From positions 124,001 through 188,000 of the forward strand of contig NZ_PXOQ01000006.1 in assembly GCF_003008425.1 (NCBI RefSeq): a stretch of DNA of 64,000 nucleotides, given 5' to 3'. A model generated the notes under the pieces. The model searched no databases, was not told the origin of the DNA, and saw nothing but the letters and a program-made list of their open reading frames with translations. The position numbers and the translations under genes were made by a program. Shown one piece after another: positions 8,683-17,189 of the stretch. Positions within the stretch are counted from its first letter, which is position 1, and each line of letters opens with the position of its first letter. The stretch is from Aurantibacter aestuarii (lineage in GTDB: Bacteria > Bacteroidota > Bacteroidia > Flavobacteriales > Flavobacteriaceae).

Positions 8683-11319
8683 ATGCAAATACCAAATAAA
8701 TACGAAGCACAACAGGTAGAAAATAAATGGTACGACTACTGGATGAAACATAATTATTTTCATTCTACACCAGACGAAAGAGAACCTTATACCATAGTTA
8801 TTCCACCGCCAAATGTTACTGGAGTGTTACACATGGGACACATGTTAAACAACACGATTCAGGACGTTTTAATTCGTCGTGCCCGTTTATTAGGTAAAAA
8901 TGCGTGCTGGGTTCCTGGAACAGATCATGCCTCTATAGCAACCGAAGCTAAAGTAGTGGCACGATTAAAAGAGCAAGGGATTGATAAAAATGATTTATCC
9001 AGAGACGAATTTTTAAAGCATGCTTGGGATTGGACTCATGAATATGGAGGGGTTATTTTAGAGCAGTTAAAAAAGTTAGGATGCTCATGTGATTGGGATA
9101 GAACTAAGTTTACTATGGACGATGATATGTCTGAAGCAGTAATTAAAGTTTTTGTAGATCTATACAACAAAGGACTTATTTACCGAGGTTTTAGAATGGT
9201 AAACTGGGATCCAGAAGCAAAAACAACTTTGTCTGACGAGGAAGTAATTCACGTTGAAAAACAAGGTTTATTATATTATTTAAATTATAAAATTGAAGAT
9301 GGCGAAGACACCTTAACCATTGCAACCACTAGACCAGAAACTATTTTTGGAGATACGGCTATTTGTATTAACCCTAACGATGAGCGTTTTACACATCTAA
9401 AAGGTAAAAAAGCAATTGTACCTATCTGCGGAAGAGTTATTCCAATTATTGAAGATGAGTATGTTGATTTAGAATTTGGTACAGGTTGTCTTAAAGTGAC
9501 GCCCGCACACGATGAGAATGATAAAGTTCTTGGAGATAAACACAATTTAGAAGTTATCGATATATTTAATGATGATGCTTCTTTAAACGCTTATGGCTTA
9601 CATTATGAAGGTCAAGATCGCTTTGAAGTAAGAAAAGCCATTTCTAAAGAATTAGAAGCAGCAGGAATTTTAATAAAAACTGAAACACATACCAATAAAG
9701 TAGGGACAAGCGAGCGTACCAAAGCTGTTATAGAGCCTAAATTAAGTGACCAATGGTTTTTAAAAATGGAAGATTTAGCTAAACCTGCTATTGAAGCAGT
9801 TTTAGGTGAAGATGCCGAAATTAATTTATTTCCTAAAAAGTTTGAAAATACTTACAGACATTGGATGGAAAATGTACGTGACTGGAATATATCGCGACAA
9901 TTGTTATGGGGTCAGCAAATACCTGCTTTTTATTATGGAGAAGGTAAAGACGACTTTGTTGTTGCAGAGACGATTGAGAAAGCAGTAGAATTAGCCAAAG
10001 CAAAAACCAAAAACCAAGAGCTAACAGCTAATAGCCTTAAACAGGAAACCGATGCGTTAGATACTTGGTTCAGTTCATGGTTATGGCCAATGAGCGTTTT
10101 TGATGGTATTCGTAATCCTGAAAATGAAGAAATTAACTACTATTACCCAACAAATGACTTAGTAACGGGTCCAGATATTTTATTTTTCTGGGTAGCACGT
10201 ATGATTGTGGCGGGTTATGAATATAAAGATGCACGTCCTTTTGAGAATGTGTATCTAACAGGTTTAGTTCGCGACAAACAACGTCGTAAAATGAGTAAAT
10301 CTCTTGGTAATTCGCCAGATGCTTTAAAATTAATTGAACAATACAGTGCAGATGGTGTTCGTGTAGGGTTGCTATTAAGTAGCGCAGCAGGAAACGATTT
10401 AATGTTTGATGAAGCGCTTTGCCAGCAAGGAAAAGGATTTGGAAACAAAATCTGGAATGCTTTCAATTTAACCAATCTGTGGGAGATTAGTGAATCTATC
10501 GAGCAACCAGAATCAAGTAGAATAGCTTTACAATGGTATGAATCTAAATTTCAACAAACACTTTTAGACATCGAAGATCATTTTAGTAAGTACCGTTTAA
10601 GTGATGCGTTGATGGCTATTTATAAATTAATTTACGATGATTTTTGTGGGTGGTTATTAGAGATTGTAAAACCAGCTTATCAACAACCTATAGATGCTCA
10701 AACCTATAATAAGGTAATGAAGTGTTTTGAAGATAATTTAAAAATTCTTCATCCTTTTATGCCATTTTTAACAGAAGACATTTGGCAATATATAAATGAA
10801 AGAAGTCCGGAAGAGGCTTTAATTATTTCAAAATGGCCAGAAGCTAAACCAATTAACAAAGAGCTAATTACTCAGTTTGATTTTGCTTCTGAAGTTATTT
10901 CAGGAATTAGAACCATTCGTAAAGAAAAAAACATAGCTTTTAAAGACGCTATAAGCTTTTCTGTAATTAATAATGAATCGGTTTCTAAGGAATTTGATGC
11001 GGTTATTGCTAAGCTAGGAAATCTAGAGGTTATTAATTATGTAAATGAAACTGTTGATGGCGCTTTAACCTTTAGAGTAAAATCTAATGAATATTTCATT
11101 CCTATGGAAGGCAGTATAGACGTTGAAGCAGAAATAACAAAGCTTACAGAAGAGTTAAAATATACCGAAGGATTTTTAAAATCTGTACAAAAAAAACTGT
11201 CTAACGAACGTTTTGTTGCTGGAGCACCAGAGAAAGTTATAGCTTTAGAAAGAAACAAAGAAGCAGATGCTTTAGCTAAAATTGAAACTTTAAAAGCAAG
11301 TTTGTCTAGTTTAAATTAA
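8683..11319 (+). CDS. valS: Valine--tRNA ligase
   Basis: Class I aminoacyl-tRNA synthetase charging tRNA-Val. 878 aa from the chosen ATG. The HIGH-type motif is HMGH (50-53, within [15 protein letters not shown]), the editing (CP1) domain occupies roughly 180-350, KMSKS is at 536-540, and the C-terminus carries the valyl-type coiled-coil arm (about 805-878). An in-frame TTG at 8650 would add 11 residues but lies inside a -7 promoter element, and the ATG at 8683 gives the usual N-terminus ([16 protein letters not shown]). Strong terminator directly after the stop. Confidence 0.97.
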   Translation: MQIPNKYEAQQVENKWYDYWMKHNYFHSTPDEREPYTIVIPPPNVTGVLHMGHMLNNTIQDVLIRRARLLGKNACWVPGTDHASIATEAKVVARLKEQGIDKNDLSRDEFLKHAWDWTHEYGGVILEQLKKLGCSCDWDRTKFTMDDDMSEAVIKVFVDLYNKGLIYRGFRMVNWDPEAKTTLSDEEVIHVEKQGLLYYLNYKIEDGEDTLTIATTRPETIFGDTAICINPNDERFTHLKGKKAIVPICGRVIPIIEDEYVDLEFGTGCLKVTPAHDENDKVLGDKHNLEVIDIFNDDASLNAYGLHYEGQDRFEVRKAISKELEAAGILIKTETHTNKVGTSERTKAVIEPKLSDQWFLKMEDLAKPAIEAVLGEDAEINLFPKKFENTYRHWMENVRDWNISRQLLWGQQIPAFYYGEGKDDFVVAETIEKAVELAKAKTKNQELTANSLKQETDALDTWFSSWLWPMSVFDGIRNPENEEINYYYPTNDLVTGPDILFFWVARMIVAGYEYKDARPFENVYLTGLVRDKQRRKMSKSLGNSPDALKLIEQYSADGVRVGLLLSSAAGNDLMFDEALCQQGKGFGNKIWNAFNLTNLWEISESIEQPESSRIALQWYESKFQQTLLDIEDHFSKYRLSDALMAIYKLIYDDFCGWLLEIVKPAYQQPIDAQTYNKVMKCFEDNLKILHPFMPFLTEDIWQYINERSPEEALIISKWPEAKPINKELITQFDFASEVISGIRTIRKEKNIAFKDAISFSVINNESVSKEFDAVIAKLGNLEVINYVNETVDGALTFRVKSNEYFIPMEGSIDVEAEITKLTEELKYTEGFLKSVQKKLSNERFVAGAPEKVIALERNKEADALAKIETLKASLSSLN

Positions 11320-11361
11320 AAAAAAGCGGAAACATAAAAATTAATGTTTCCGCTTTTTTTA
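11318..11361 (+). terminator. Bidirectional terminator between valS and the CHxPPGN gene
   Basis: Stem of at least 11 bp (11325-11335 with 11344-11354), extended by A/T pairing, with an 8-base loop and long A and T runs on either side. It can serve valS (plus) and the minus-strand gene ending at 11394. Confidence 0.88.
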
Positions 11362-11393
11362 CTATATGTTATAATGCTCTTTTGTTAAATCTA

Positions 11394-11654
11394 TTACCAA
11401 GTCACAATAATAGGGTCATCATCATTATCTGGTTCCCCTCTATAGCAATTGCCTATAAAATCACCATGCGCTAAATGTGCTTCTAAAGCTTTCACGCTTA
11501 TCTCAATGGTTCTAGGGTTTTGATTGTTTCCCGGTGGAATATGACAAATTACAATTTTGTCCTTAGAAGACATCGCGATATCTTCAGTCTTAGTTTTATT
11601 ATTAACTGTAAATGCACAAATTAAAAAAGAAATAATTAAAACAATTTTTTTCAT
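11394..11654 (-). CDS. Small secreted CHxPPGN/HLAHGD-motif protein 1
   Basis: 86 aa from the ATG at 11654. Signal peptide (about 1-17), then a compact Cys/His motif: C37-H38 in ICHIPPGN, H60 and H63 in HLAHGD, C70, followed by an acidic tail ending in Trp. I recall the same CHxPPGN...HLAHGD motif as a repeat unit in large bacterial surface proteins; here it is almost the whole protein. Metal binding by the conserved Cys/His/Asp set is an inference. An in-frame TTG 10 codons upstream lies inside the -7 element and is rejected as start. Paralogue of the gene at 12032-12334. Confidence 0.78.
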   Translation of the reverse strand: MKKIVLIISFLICAFTVNNKTKTEDIAMSSKDKIVICHIPPGNNQNPRTIEISVKALEAHLAHGDFIGNCYRGEPDNDDDPIIVTW

Positions 11655-11681
11655 AAATATGGTTTGGTTATAAATTTTATG

Positions 11682-11710
11682 CAAAAGTACACTTAATTAG
11701 GACTAACCAA
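11682..11710 (-). promoter_or_regulatory. Promoter of the CHxPPGN gene 1
   Basis: On the minus strand: TTG (11710-11708), 18-base spacer, TACTTTTG (11689-11682), a full match to the Bacteroidota promoter. The predicted start of transcription is near 11675, upstream of the ATG at 11654. Confidence 0.7.
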
Positions 11711-11739
11711 ATCTTATTCTTAAGTATTAGTCAAAGGGC

Positions 11740-11803
11740 TTAATTAACCGATATCGAACATTTTTATATTTAATTATATTCACTTTAATTCATTCTCCTA
11801 CTG
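11740..11803 (-). repeat. Duplicated upstream box, copy 1
   Basis: About 64 bases that align with 12606-12669; the first 40 are closely similar (shared core GATATC, then ATTTTTATATTTA). Each copy lies upstream of one of the two paralogous minus-strand mini-genes, so gene and flank appear to have been duplicated together. Confidence 0.65.
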
Positions 11804-11973
11804 TTCGTTATTTTTTTTTTGATATTAGTTGTGTAAGGTTTTGTTTCTTTATGAATTGTTTTATTAATATTGATTTTATTATGAAATTAATGTTTTTTAG
11901 TTGACTAGCTAGTGATTGAGTAAATTCAAAATAGTTTTTTCCCTTAACGTAATTTTATAGCTTGTTAAAATAG

Positions 11974-12006
11974 AAAAAGGCAATTAAGTAATTTAATTGC
12001 CTTTTC
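11974..12006 (-). terminator. Terminator after CHxPPGN gene 2
   Basis: Perfect 13-bp stem (11975-11987 with 11993-12005), 5-base loop, with an A run on the left that reads as U on the minus-strand transcript. It lies 26 bases past the stop at 12032. Confidence 0.85.
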
Positions 12007-12031
12007 ATAACTCTTATGTTGATTTATTAAT

Positions 12032-12334
12032 TTACAGAAACCAAGTACCAACACCAGTATCGTCGTCACCGTCATCATCGTCGGTTTGGCATGGCCCTAC
12101 GGTATCTCCATGTGCTAGATGTCCCTTTAATGCATTTACACTAATTTCAATTGGGTGAGAATTTCCTAAGTTACCTGGCGGAAAATGACAAATCAAAACT
12201 TTTTCTCCTAATTTATTCGCTAATATTTTCTTTTGACTTTCTTTTTCTATTTGATTAAAACCAAAAACTAACCCACTAACGATAAATCCAGAGATTAATA
12301 TTAAACTTTTAATAAAATTCTTTGAGTTTTTCAT
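12032..12334 (-). CDS. Small secreted CHxPPGN/HLAHGD-motif protein 2
   Basis: 100 aa. N-terminal hydrophobic signal (about 8-26), short linker, then C49-H50 in ICHFPPGN, H72 and H75 in HLAHGD, D77 and C82, followed by a run of aspartates (84-92) and a terminal GTWFL. The spacing between the Cys-His pair and the HLAHGD histidine is the same as in the paralogue at 11394 (22 residues), and both proteins end in an Asp-rich tail and a Trp. Export and metal binding are inferred; function unknown. ATG start. No -7 element found immediately upstream. Confidence 0.78.
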   Translation of the reverse strand: MKNSKNFIKSLILISGFIVSGLVFGFNQIEKESQKKILANKLGEKVLICHFPPGNLGNSHPIEISVNALKGHLAHGDTVGPCQTDDDDGDDDTGVGTWFL

Positions 12335-12983
12335 AATATCTATATTGTTTTTTAAGGTTATATTTTAATATAATGATAATTTTAGATCTAGTACGACTTA
12401 TTTTGTCTTATTAGTTATATCGGTATTAAAGTCGATAAAATGCATAAAATGAGATTGTTATATGTTTTTTTATGTTAATTTTATCCTTCTATTATTATAA
12501 TTTTAACATAATTAAATTGTGACTTTTTCGAAGTAATAATTTTGTATTGGGATTAATACTTAATTCACTACTAAACAACGTCCAAGTTTTCCTAAAAAAA
12601 ACTATTTAACTAACGGATATCAAATATTTTTATATTTAGTTATACACATTTTACGTAATTTCTTACCGTTTTTAAAAAACATATTGTTGTTTAAAAGTTT
12701 GTTTTAATCGTAAATTATTTCATTAATGTAGGTTTTGTTTTTGTAGTATTTAGAAAGGTTAAATATTTAAGTTAAATTATTTTTAAGTTTACAAGACATA
12801 ATTTAGAACCAAATAGTTTGCTTTAAAATCAATAATTAACTTAATATTATCTTAAAAAGTTAACTAACTAAGTAACTATGTTAATTTTCAATAAAAATTT
12901 AGGAATTGTTTATCAGTTCAAAACCTTAAGCATTTAAAAAAGCAATTAATTTTGTAAGTGTATTAACCATAAAACATTTAATT
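12335..12983. other. Large AT-rich intergenic region
   Basis: 649 bases with no convincing gene. It contains the second copy of the duplicated box (12606-12669) and, near its right end, a TAATTTTG -7 element at 12947-12954 for the lipoprotein gene at 12984. An antisense frame at 12926-13126 overlaps that gene and is not considered real. Confidence 0.65.
12606..12669 (-). repeat. Duplicated upstream box, copy 2
   Basis: Aligns with 11740-11803. It lies about 270 bases upstream of gene 2, whereas copy 1 is about 86 bases upstream of gene 1, so the spacing has changed since duplication. Confidence 0.62.
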
Positions 12984-13673
12984 ATGAAAACGACAAAATT
13001 TTTTACAGCAGCAATTATAGTATCAGGATTAACTTTTACGGCGTGCGGAAGCGATAAAAAAGAGAATGCAGAAGCAATGGATTCTACAGAAACAGAAATG
13101 TACCAATCAGATTTAGAGGCTAACAACCAAACCGAAGCTGAAAATCCTACAGCGGTAATTATGACGCGTCAGTATGCAATGAATGATGGAACTCAGATTA
13201 ATTATGATTTAAATGAAGAAGGTGTAACAGGATTTGAAGCTTGGGAACCATTTAATACATTAAGTTATGAAATGAGAGAAATTGAAAAAGTTAATTTCGT
13301 TGCAACTAATGAAAGAATTAATAACTGGAACGGAACAATTATGTCATTAGATAAAACTATTCCATCTTGGTTAAAAACAGAAGAAGTGATGGAAGATGTT
13401 GCAGATATTCAGAAAGAATATAAAGAATTAATTGCAGAAAAAAATGCTTCAGAAAAAGAACGTAAGGAAAATTTAGAAGAACTTTCTGAACAGTTTGATG
13501 ACTTAAGAGAAGAGTTAACAGAAACTATTGATGAATATATAAAAGTACATCAAGAAGCTATCGAAGAATATAATGAAGAAGCTAAAAAAGGTAAGATGGA
13601 TGCTGCCAGAGAAGAATATAATGAAGAAATAAAAAAGCAAAATAAAATTGCCGATTATAAAGAGAAGAAATAA
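12984..13673 (+). CDS. Predicted lipoprotein with C-terminal coiled coil
   Basis: 229 aa. Lipoprotein-type signal with Cys at 21 (LTFTAC), an acidic low-complexity linker (about 24-60), a middle region with no recognised domain, and a long charged helical stretch rich in Glu and Lys (about 128-229) that should form a coiled coil. Probably anchored in a membrane facing the periplasm. I do not recognise the family. It has its own -7 element and a clean terminator, so it is monocistronic. Confidence 0.78.
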   Translation: MKTTKFFTAAIIVSGLTFTACGSDKKENAEAMDSTETEMYQSDLEANNQTEAENPTAVIMTRQYAMNDGTQINYDLNEEGVTGFEAWEPFNTLSYEMREIEKVNFVATNERINNWNGTIMSLDKTIPSWLKTEEVMEDVADIQKEYKELIAEKNASEKERKENLEELSEQFDDLREELTETIDEYIKVHQEAIEEYNEEAKKGKMDAAREEYNEEIKKQNKIADYKEKK

Positions 13674-13693
13674 TAACTTTTACTAGTTTTATT

Positions 13694-13725
13694 ATGCCCT
13701 TTCAAAATGAAAGGGCATTTTTTTT
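13694..13725 (+). terminator. Terminator after the coiled-coil lipoprotein
   Basis: Perfect 10-bp GC-containing stem (ATGCCCTTTC with its complement), 5-base loop, then eight T. Confidence 0.92.
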
Positions 13726-13764
13726 GATTTAATGTTTTAACTACATTGTAAAAAAAAATTATCA

Positions 13765-14571
13765 ATGTCTAAAAAGACACAATATTCTATAATTGCAGCT
13801 GTAATACTAGTTATTGTATATGCTGTTAATTACATCCAAGATCAAGACCTAAAAAAAAAGCAGGTAGAATCGGGAACACAAAATAAACCCACTACAAATA
13901 CTTTTTTTATGCCTACTAGTACTACTGGACAAATAGTGCACCATGATGGTTACAGCTTGAGTTATAGTGAAGCTCATGAACAGGCAGAATGGGTGGCTTA
14001 CGAGTTAAAAAAAGAGCATTTATCTCAAAACAACTTTAAAAGACCTTATTTTGAAATTGATCAAGCGGTTAAAACAGGTGCTGCAAGCTGGAGAAATTAT
14101 AAGAATTCCGGATACGATAAAGGGCATTTATGTCCTGCTGGCGATAAAAGATATAGTCAAAAAGCGCACGACGAAACTTTTTTAACTAGTAATATAACTC
14201 CGCAAGAACATCAGTTTAATGCAGGTATCTGGAATACACTAGAGCAACAAACCCGTTATTGGGCAAAGCGCTATGATGGTGTTTTTGTAATTACAGGAAG
14301 TGTTTTAAAAGGGAATTTGAAGCGGATAGGAGCAGAACAGGTTTCTGTGCCTAATCTGTTTTATAAAGTGCTGTTAGATTATAATAACGGAGCTCCAAAG
14401 GTAATTGCTTTTTTAATTCCGCACCAAGATTCTAACCTGCCACTTCAGCGTTTTGTAGTCTCCGTAGATCATATAGAAAATGCTACAGGAATAGATTTTT
14501 TCCCCGAATTAGATGATACTATAGAAGATGTTATTGAAGCTACTATCAACGTAGAGAATTGGAAGTTTTAA
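13765..14571 (+). CDS. DNA/RNA non-specific endonuclease (NUC family), exported
   Basis: 268 aa. An uncleaved N-terminal membrane anchor or signal (about residues 7-24) precedes the beta-beta-alpha-metal nuclease domain. The DRGH signature appears as DKGH (118-121) with the general base H121, and the metal-binding Asn is in FNAGIW (N152) followed by NTLEQQ. It hydrolyses DNA and RNA outside the cytoplasm, plausibly for nutrient scavenging. The stop overlaps the convergent GT2 gene by 4 bases. Confidence 0.92.
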   Translation: MSKKTQYSIIAAVILVIVYAVNYIQDQDLKKKQVESGTQNKPTTNTFFMPTSTTGQIVHHDGYSLSYSEAHEQAEWVAYELKKEHLSQNNFKRPYFEIDQAVKTGAASWRNYKNSGYDKGHLCPAGDKRYSQKAHDETFLTSNITPQEHQFNAGIWNTLEQQTRYWAKRYDGVFVITGSVLKGNLKRIGAEQVSVPNLFYKVLLDYNNGAPKVIAFLIPHQDSNLPLQRFVVSVDHIENATGIDFFPELDDTIEDVIEATINVENWKF

Positions 14572-15422
14572 TTAAAACCTATTTTTTTTAAAATCCCTTT
14601 CCACCTTAAGTCTCTAATAAATTTTCCTTGTGGTTCTGTGACCAAATACTCTGGTTTTTCCTTAACGGCTTTTCTGTATCCAGATACAAAATCTATAAAA
14701 TAAGATAACTGTTTTTTCTTTATAGAAAGTTTCAAAGCAGATATAACAGATAGAATAAACCCAGAGCGCATTTTGTACATGGCTTCGCCCTGTAAATGTT
14801 TTGATTTTTTATTATAACTCGCGCCAGTTGGTTTTAAGTGTTTAACTTTAAGAGATTCATCCGTTAAAATTTCAAAGCCATAATACTTCGCCAACAACTC
14901 GTCTACAGTATCCCAACCCATCGAGTTTTTAAGGCCTCCAATTGCTTCAAAACAAGGTTTTGTGTATGCTTTAAGTGCACCTCGAATATGATCTTTAGAG
15001 GTCAAGTTTTCTAAAACCCATGTGTTATTTTGTTTTACATAGCAAAAGCCAGCAACCATGCCTAATTTTGGATTAGATTGGTAGTGTTGTGCTAAAGTTT
15101 CTAAATAATTCTCAGGAAAAATTAAATCGGCATCAAATTTACAAATCACATCAAAATCCTTAGTGCACGTTTTAAACCCTGCATTAAATGCATTAATTAT
15201 TTTTGCTCCCGGTAAGTGTTCGTTGGAAGATTTATTTTCAATTAAAGTAATAAAATCATATGCTTCGCAAAATTTTGAAACAATTTCTCCTGTAGTATCT
15301 GTAGAATTATCATTAATAACTATAATTTCCTCGGGAAGTAAAGTTTGACTTGCTAAAGACTGCAAGGTTAAACCAATAACATCGGCTTCATTATGCGCAG
15401 GAATAATAATTGAAAATTTCAA
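14568..15422 (-). CDS. Glycosyltransferase family 2
   Basis: 284-aa GT2 protein without membrane segments. IIIPAHNEADVIG at the N-terminus, NDNSTD (nucleotide binding), CKFDADLIFP (DxD metal site), GGLKNSMGWDTVDELLAKYY (acceptor and catalytic region). Substrate unknown. Start is TTG at 15422, three bases after the upstream methyltransferase stop. Last gene of the ketoacyl synthase, methyltransferase, GT2 operon, so it may decorate a lipid made by that operon. Confidence 0.88.
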   Translation of the reverse strand: MKFSIIIPAHNEADVIGLTLQSLASQTLLPEEIIVINDNSTDTTGEIVSKFCEAYDFITLIENKSSNEHLPGAKIINAFNAGFKTCTKDFDVICKFDADLIFPENYLETLAQHYQSNPKLGMVAGFCYVKQNNTWVLENLTSKDHIRGALKAYTKPCFEAIGGLKNSMGWDTVDELLAKYYGFEILTDESLKVKHLKPTGASYNKKSKHLQGEAMYKMRSGFILSVISALKLSIKKKQLSYFIDFVSGYRKAVKEKPEYLVTEPQGKFIRDLRWKGILKKIGFN

Positions 15423-15425
15423 AAC

Positions 15426-15950
15426 TTAATGTATTCTTTCGGCGTAAACCAAATAGTATCTAGGGACAAAATAGCGTAGTATAGGTCTTAATCCGAATTT
15501 TTTTGTAGGATGCGTAAATTTTTTTCGATCTATTATTTTCCACCCTGCTTTTTCTAATAACCAGTCGAATTGCCAGTCTTCAAACTCGTGGAAATGTCTG
15601 TCCCATTGGTCGGTTTTACTTCTATAAGCTGAAGAAAACCAAAGTCTTAAAGGTATGCTTGCAACTAATTTATCTGCTTCAATAGCTTTTAGTACCGTTA
15701 GTGGGGACAAAAGGTGTTCGAAAATTTCAAAAGCCGTAACTACTGTTGCTTCACTTGTTTTTAGTGCTGAGGTATCTTCATCTAAATCCTCACCAAGTGT
15801 ATTTTCTACATTGTATCCTGCTTTTAGCATAATTTCTGAAAAAGGATTTTTTACACCTAAATCCAGAATAATTTCTTCTTTAGAAACATGCTTTTCTAGA
15901 AATTCATAAGTAAGCTTAAAGCGTTTGTGAGGAAACGTATGTTTGTACAT
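15426..15950 (-). CDS. Class I SAM-dependent methyltransferase-like protein
   Basis: 174 aa. The nucleotide-binding loop is present as IILDLGVKNPFSE (about 27-39), which lacks the usual GxGxG, and the later motif is VVTAFEIFEHL, typical of small-molecule methyltransferases (here EIFEHL in the place of EVIEHI). The rest includes aromatic-rich segments around WDRHFHEFEDWQFDWL. Short for the family. Sits between the ketoacyl synthase (3 bases upstream) and GT2. Confidence 0.78.
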   Translation of the reverse strand: MYKHTFPHKRFKLTYEFLEKHVSKEEIILDLGVKNPFSEIMLKAGYNVENTLGEDLDEDTSALKTSEATVVTAFEIFEHLLSPLTVLKAIEADKLVASIPLRLWFSSAYRSKTDQWDRHFHEFEDWQFDWLLEKAGWKIIDRKKFTHPTKKFGLRPILRYFVPRYYLVYAERIH

Positions 15951-15953
15951 GCA

Positions 15954-17015
15954 CTATACTTTATAAACCATTGCATTTATATGCATACCGGCACCAACGC
16001 TGGCAAACATGACAATATCTCCTTTATTAAGTTGATGACCATCCAATTCGTTTTGTAAAATTAAATCGTATAAGGTTGGAATGGTTGCCACAGAACTGTT
16101 ACCTAGTTTATGTATACTCATAGGCATAACACTTTCCGGTACTTGTTTTTTGTATAAACGGTAAAAACGCTTAGTAATAGCTTCATCCATTTTTTCATTG
16201 GCCTGATGAATAATGATTTTTTTTAGATCATCAATGTGCTCACCAGATTTTTCTAAGCAAGCCTTCATGGCTTTAGGCACTTCATTTAAGGCGAATTCAT
16301 AGATTTTACGACCATTCATTTTAATGTATCGTGTATCTTCCGTTAAATGCTTATTATTAGACTTTCCAAAATTTAGGAAATAAGCTTCATCATAGGTAAA
16401 ACTTGCAGTTTCATGAGCTAAAATACCACTATCTTCATCTGTAGAGGCTTCAATAACAGTAGCTCCAGCGCCATCAGAAAATATCATAGAATCTCTATCG
16501 TGCTTATCAATAACACGAGATAACATTTCAGAACCAATCACTAAACATTTTTTAGCCAATCCTGCTTTTATAAATGCATTAGCCTGAACAACACCTTCAA
16601 TCCAGCCTGGACATCCAAATAATAAATCGTAAGCGACACATTTAGGGTTTTTAATACGTAAACTGTGTTTAACACGAGCCGCTAGACAAGGTACCATATC
16701 GCTTTGTACCGTATTTATGGTAACATCTCCAAAATTGTGCGCCAGTATAATATAATCTAAATCTTCTCGGTCTATGCCTGCGTTTTCAATAGCTTTTTCT
16801 GCAGCAAAGAAAGAAATATCGGAAGTATTAAACTCAGGCTTAGCGTATCTTCTTTCTTTAATACCAGTAATTTCTTCAAATTTTTCCACAATAACCGTAT
16901 TCGGATTGTTAATTGAAGATCCGTCTGCATTTAAAAAGTGATGGTTGTGAAACGCATCATTTTTTTCAATTTCTGTTGGAATATAGCTTCCAACACCTGT
17001 TATTTTAACTGACAT
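15954..17015 (-). CDS. 3-oxoacyl-ACP synthase III family protein
   Basis: 353-aa thiolase-fold condensing enzyme of the FabH type, which condenses an acyl thioester with malonyl-ACP. The triad is complete: C135 in LLFGCPGW, H270 in IIHQANEKM, N306 in KLGNSSVA. It ends in the usual SVGAGMHINAMVYK. Its grouping with a methyltransferase and a GT2, rather than with fatty-acid genes, suggests a dedicated lipid product instead of housekeeping FabH; this is an inference. ATG start; first gene of the operon. Confidence 0.9.
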   Translation of the reverse strand: MSVKITGVGSYIPTEIEKNDAFHNHHFLNADGSSINNPNTVIVEKFEEITGIKERRYAKPEFNTSDISFFAAEKAIENAGIDREDLDYIILAHNFGDVTINTVQSDMVPCLAARVKHSLRIKNPKCVAYDLLFGCPGWIEGVVQANAFIKAGLAKKCLVIGSEMLSRVIDKHDRDSMIFSDGAGATVIEASTDEDSGILAHETASFTYDEAYFLNFGKSNNKHLTEDTRYIKMNGRKIYEFALNEVPKAMKACLEKSGEHIDDLKKIIIHQANEKMDEAITKRFYRLYKKQVPESVMPMSIHKLGNSSVATIPTLYDLILQNELDGHQLNKGDIVMFASVGAGMHINAMVYKV

Positions 17016-17138
17016 ATAATAATTTGTCTACTTTATATAGTACTAAACTAAGAATAAAAATGTTTAGAATTTATGTTTTTACTATAAATGATTAGGAATT
17101 ACGAATTTAGCAATTATATATAGAATAATCTATAAATT

Positions 17139-17173
17139 GAAAAAGCACCCTATTTTATTAAGGGTGCTTTTTC
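17139..17173 (-). terminator. Terminator after gcvP
   Basis: Perfect 13-bp stem (17139-17151 with 17161-17173), 9-base loop, with A and T runs at the stem base. It lies 17 bases past the gcvP stop. Confidence 0.88.
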
Positions 17174-17189
17174 ATTATTATGAATTATT

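Larger units (their letters stand above)
11685..12031. other. Intergenic region between the two CHxPPGN genes
   Basis: 347 bases with no coding potential. It holds, from left to right, the promoter of gene 1, one copy of a duplicated upstream box (11740-11803), AT-rich DNA, and the terminator of gene 2 (11974-12006). Confidence 0.7.

Noticed and set aside
12926-13126. Minus-strand open frame upstream of and overlapping the lipoprotein gene
   Set aside because: It covers the promoter and signal peptide of the 12984 gene in antisense; no independent support.
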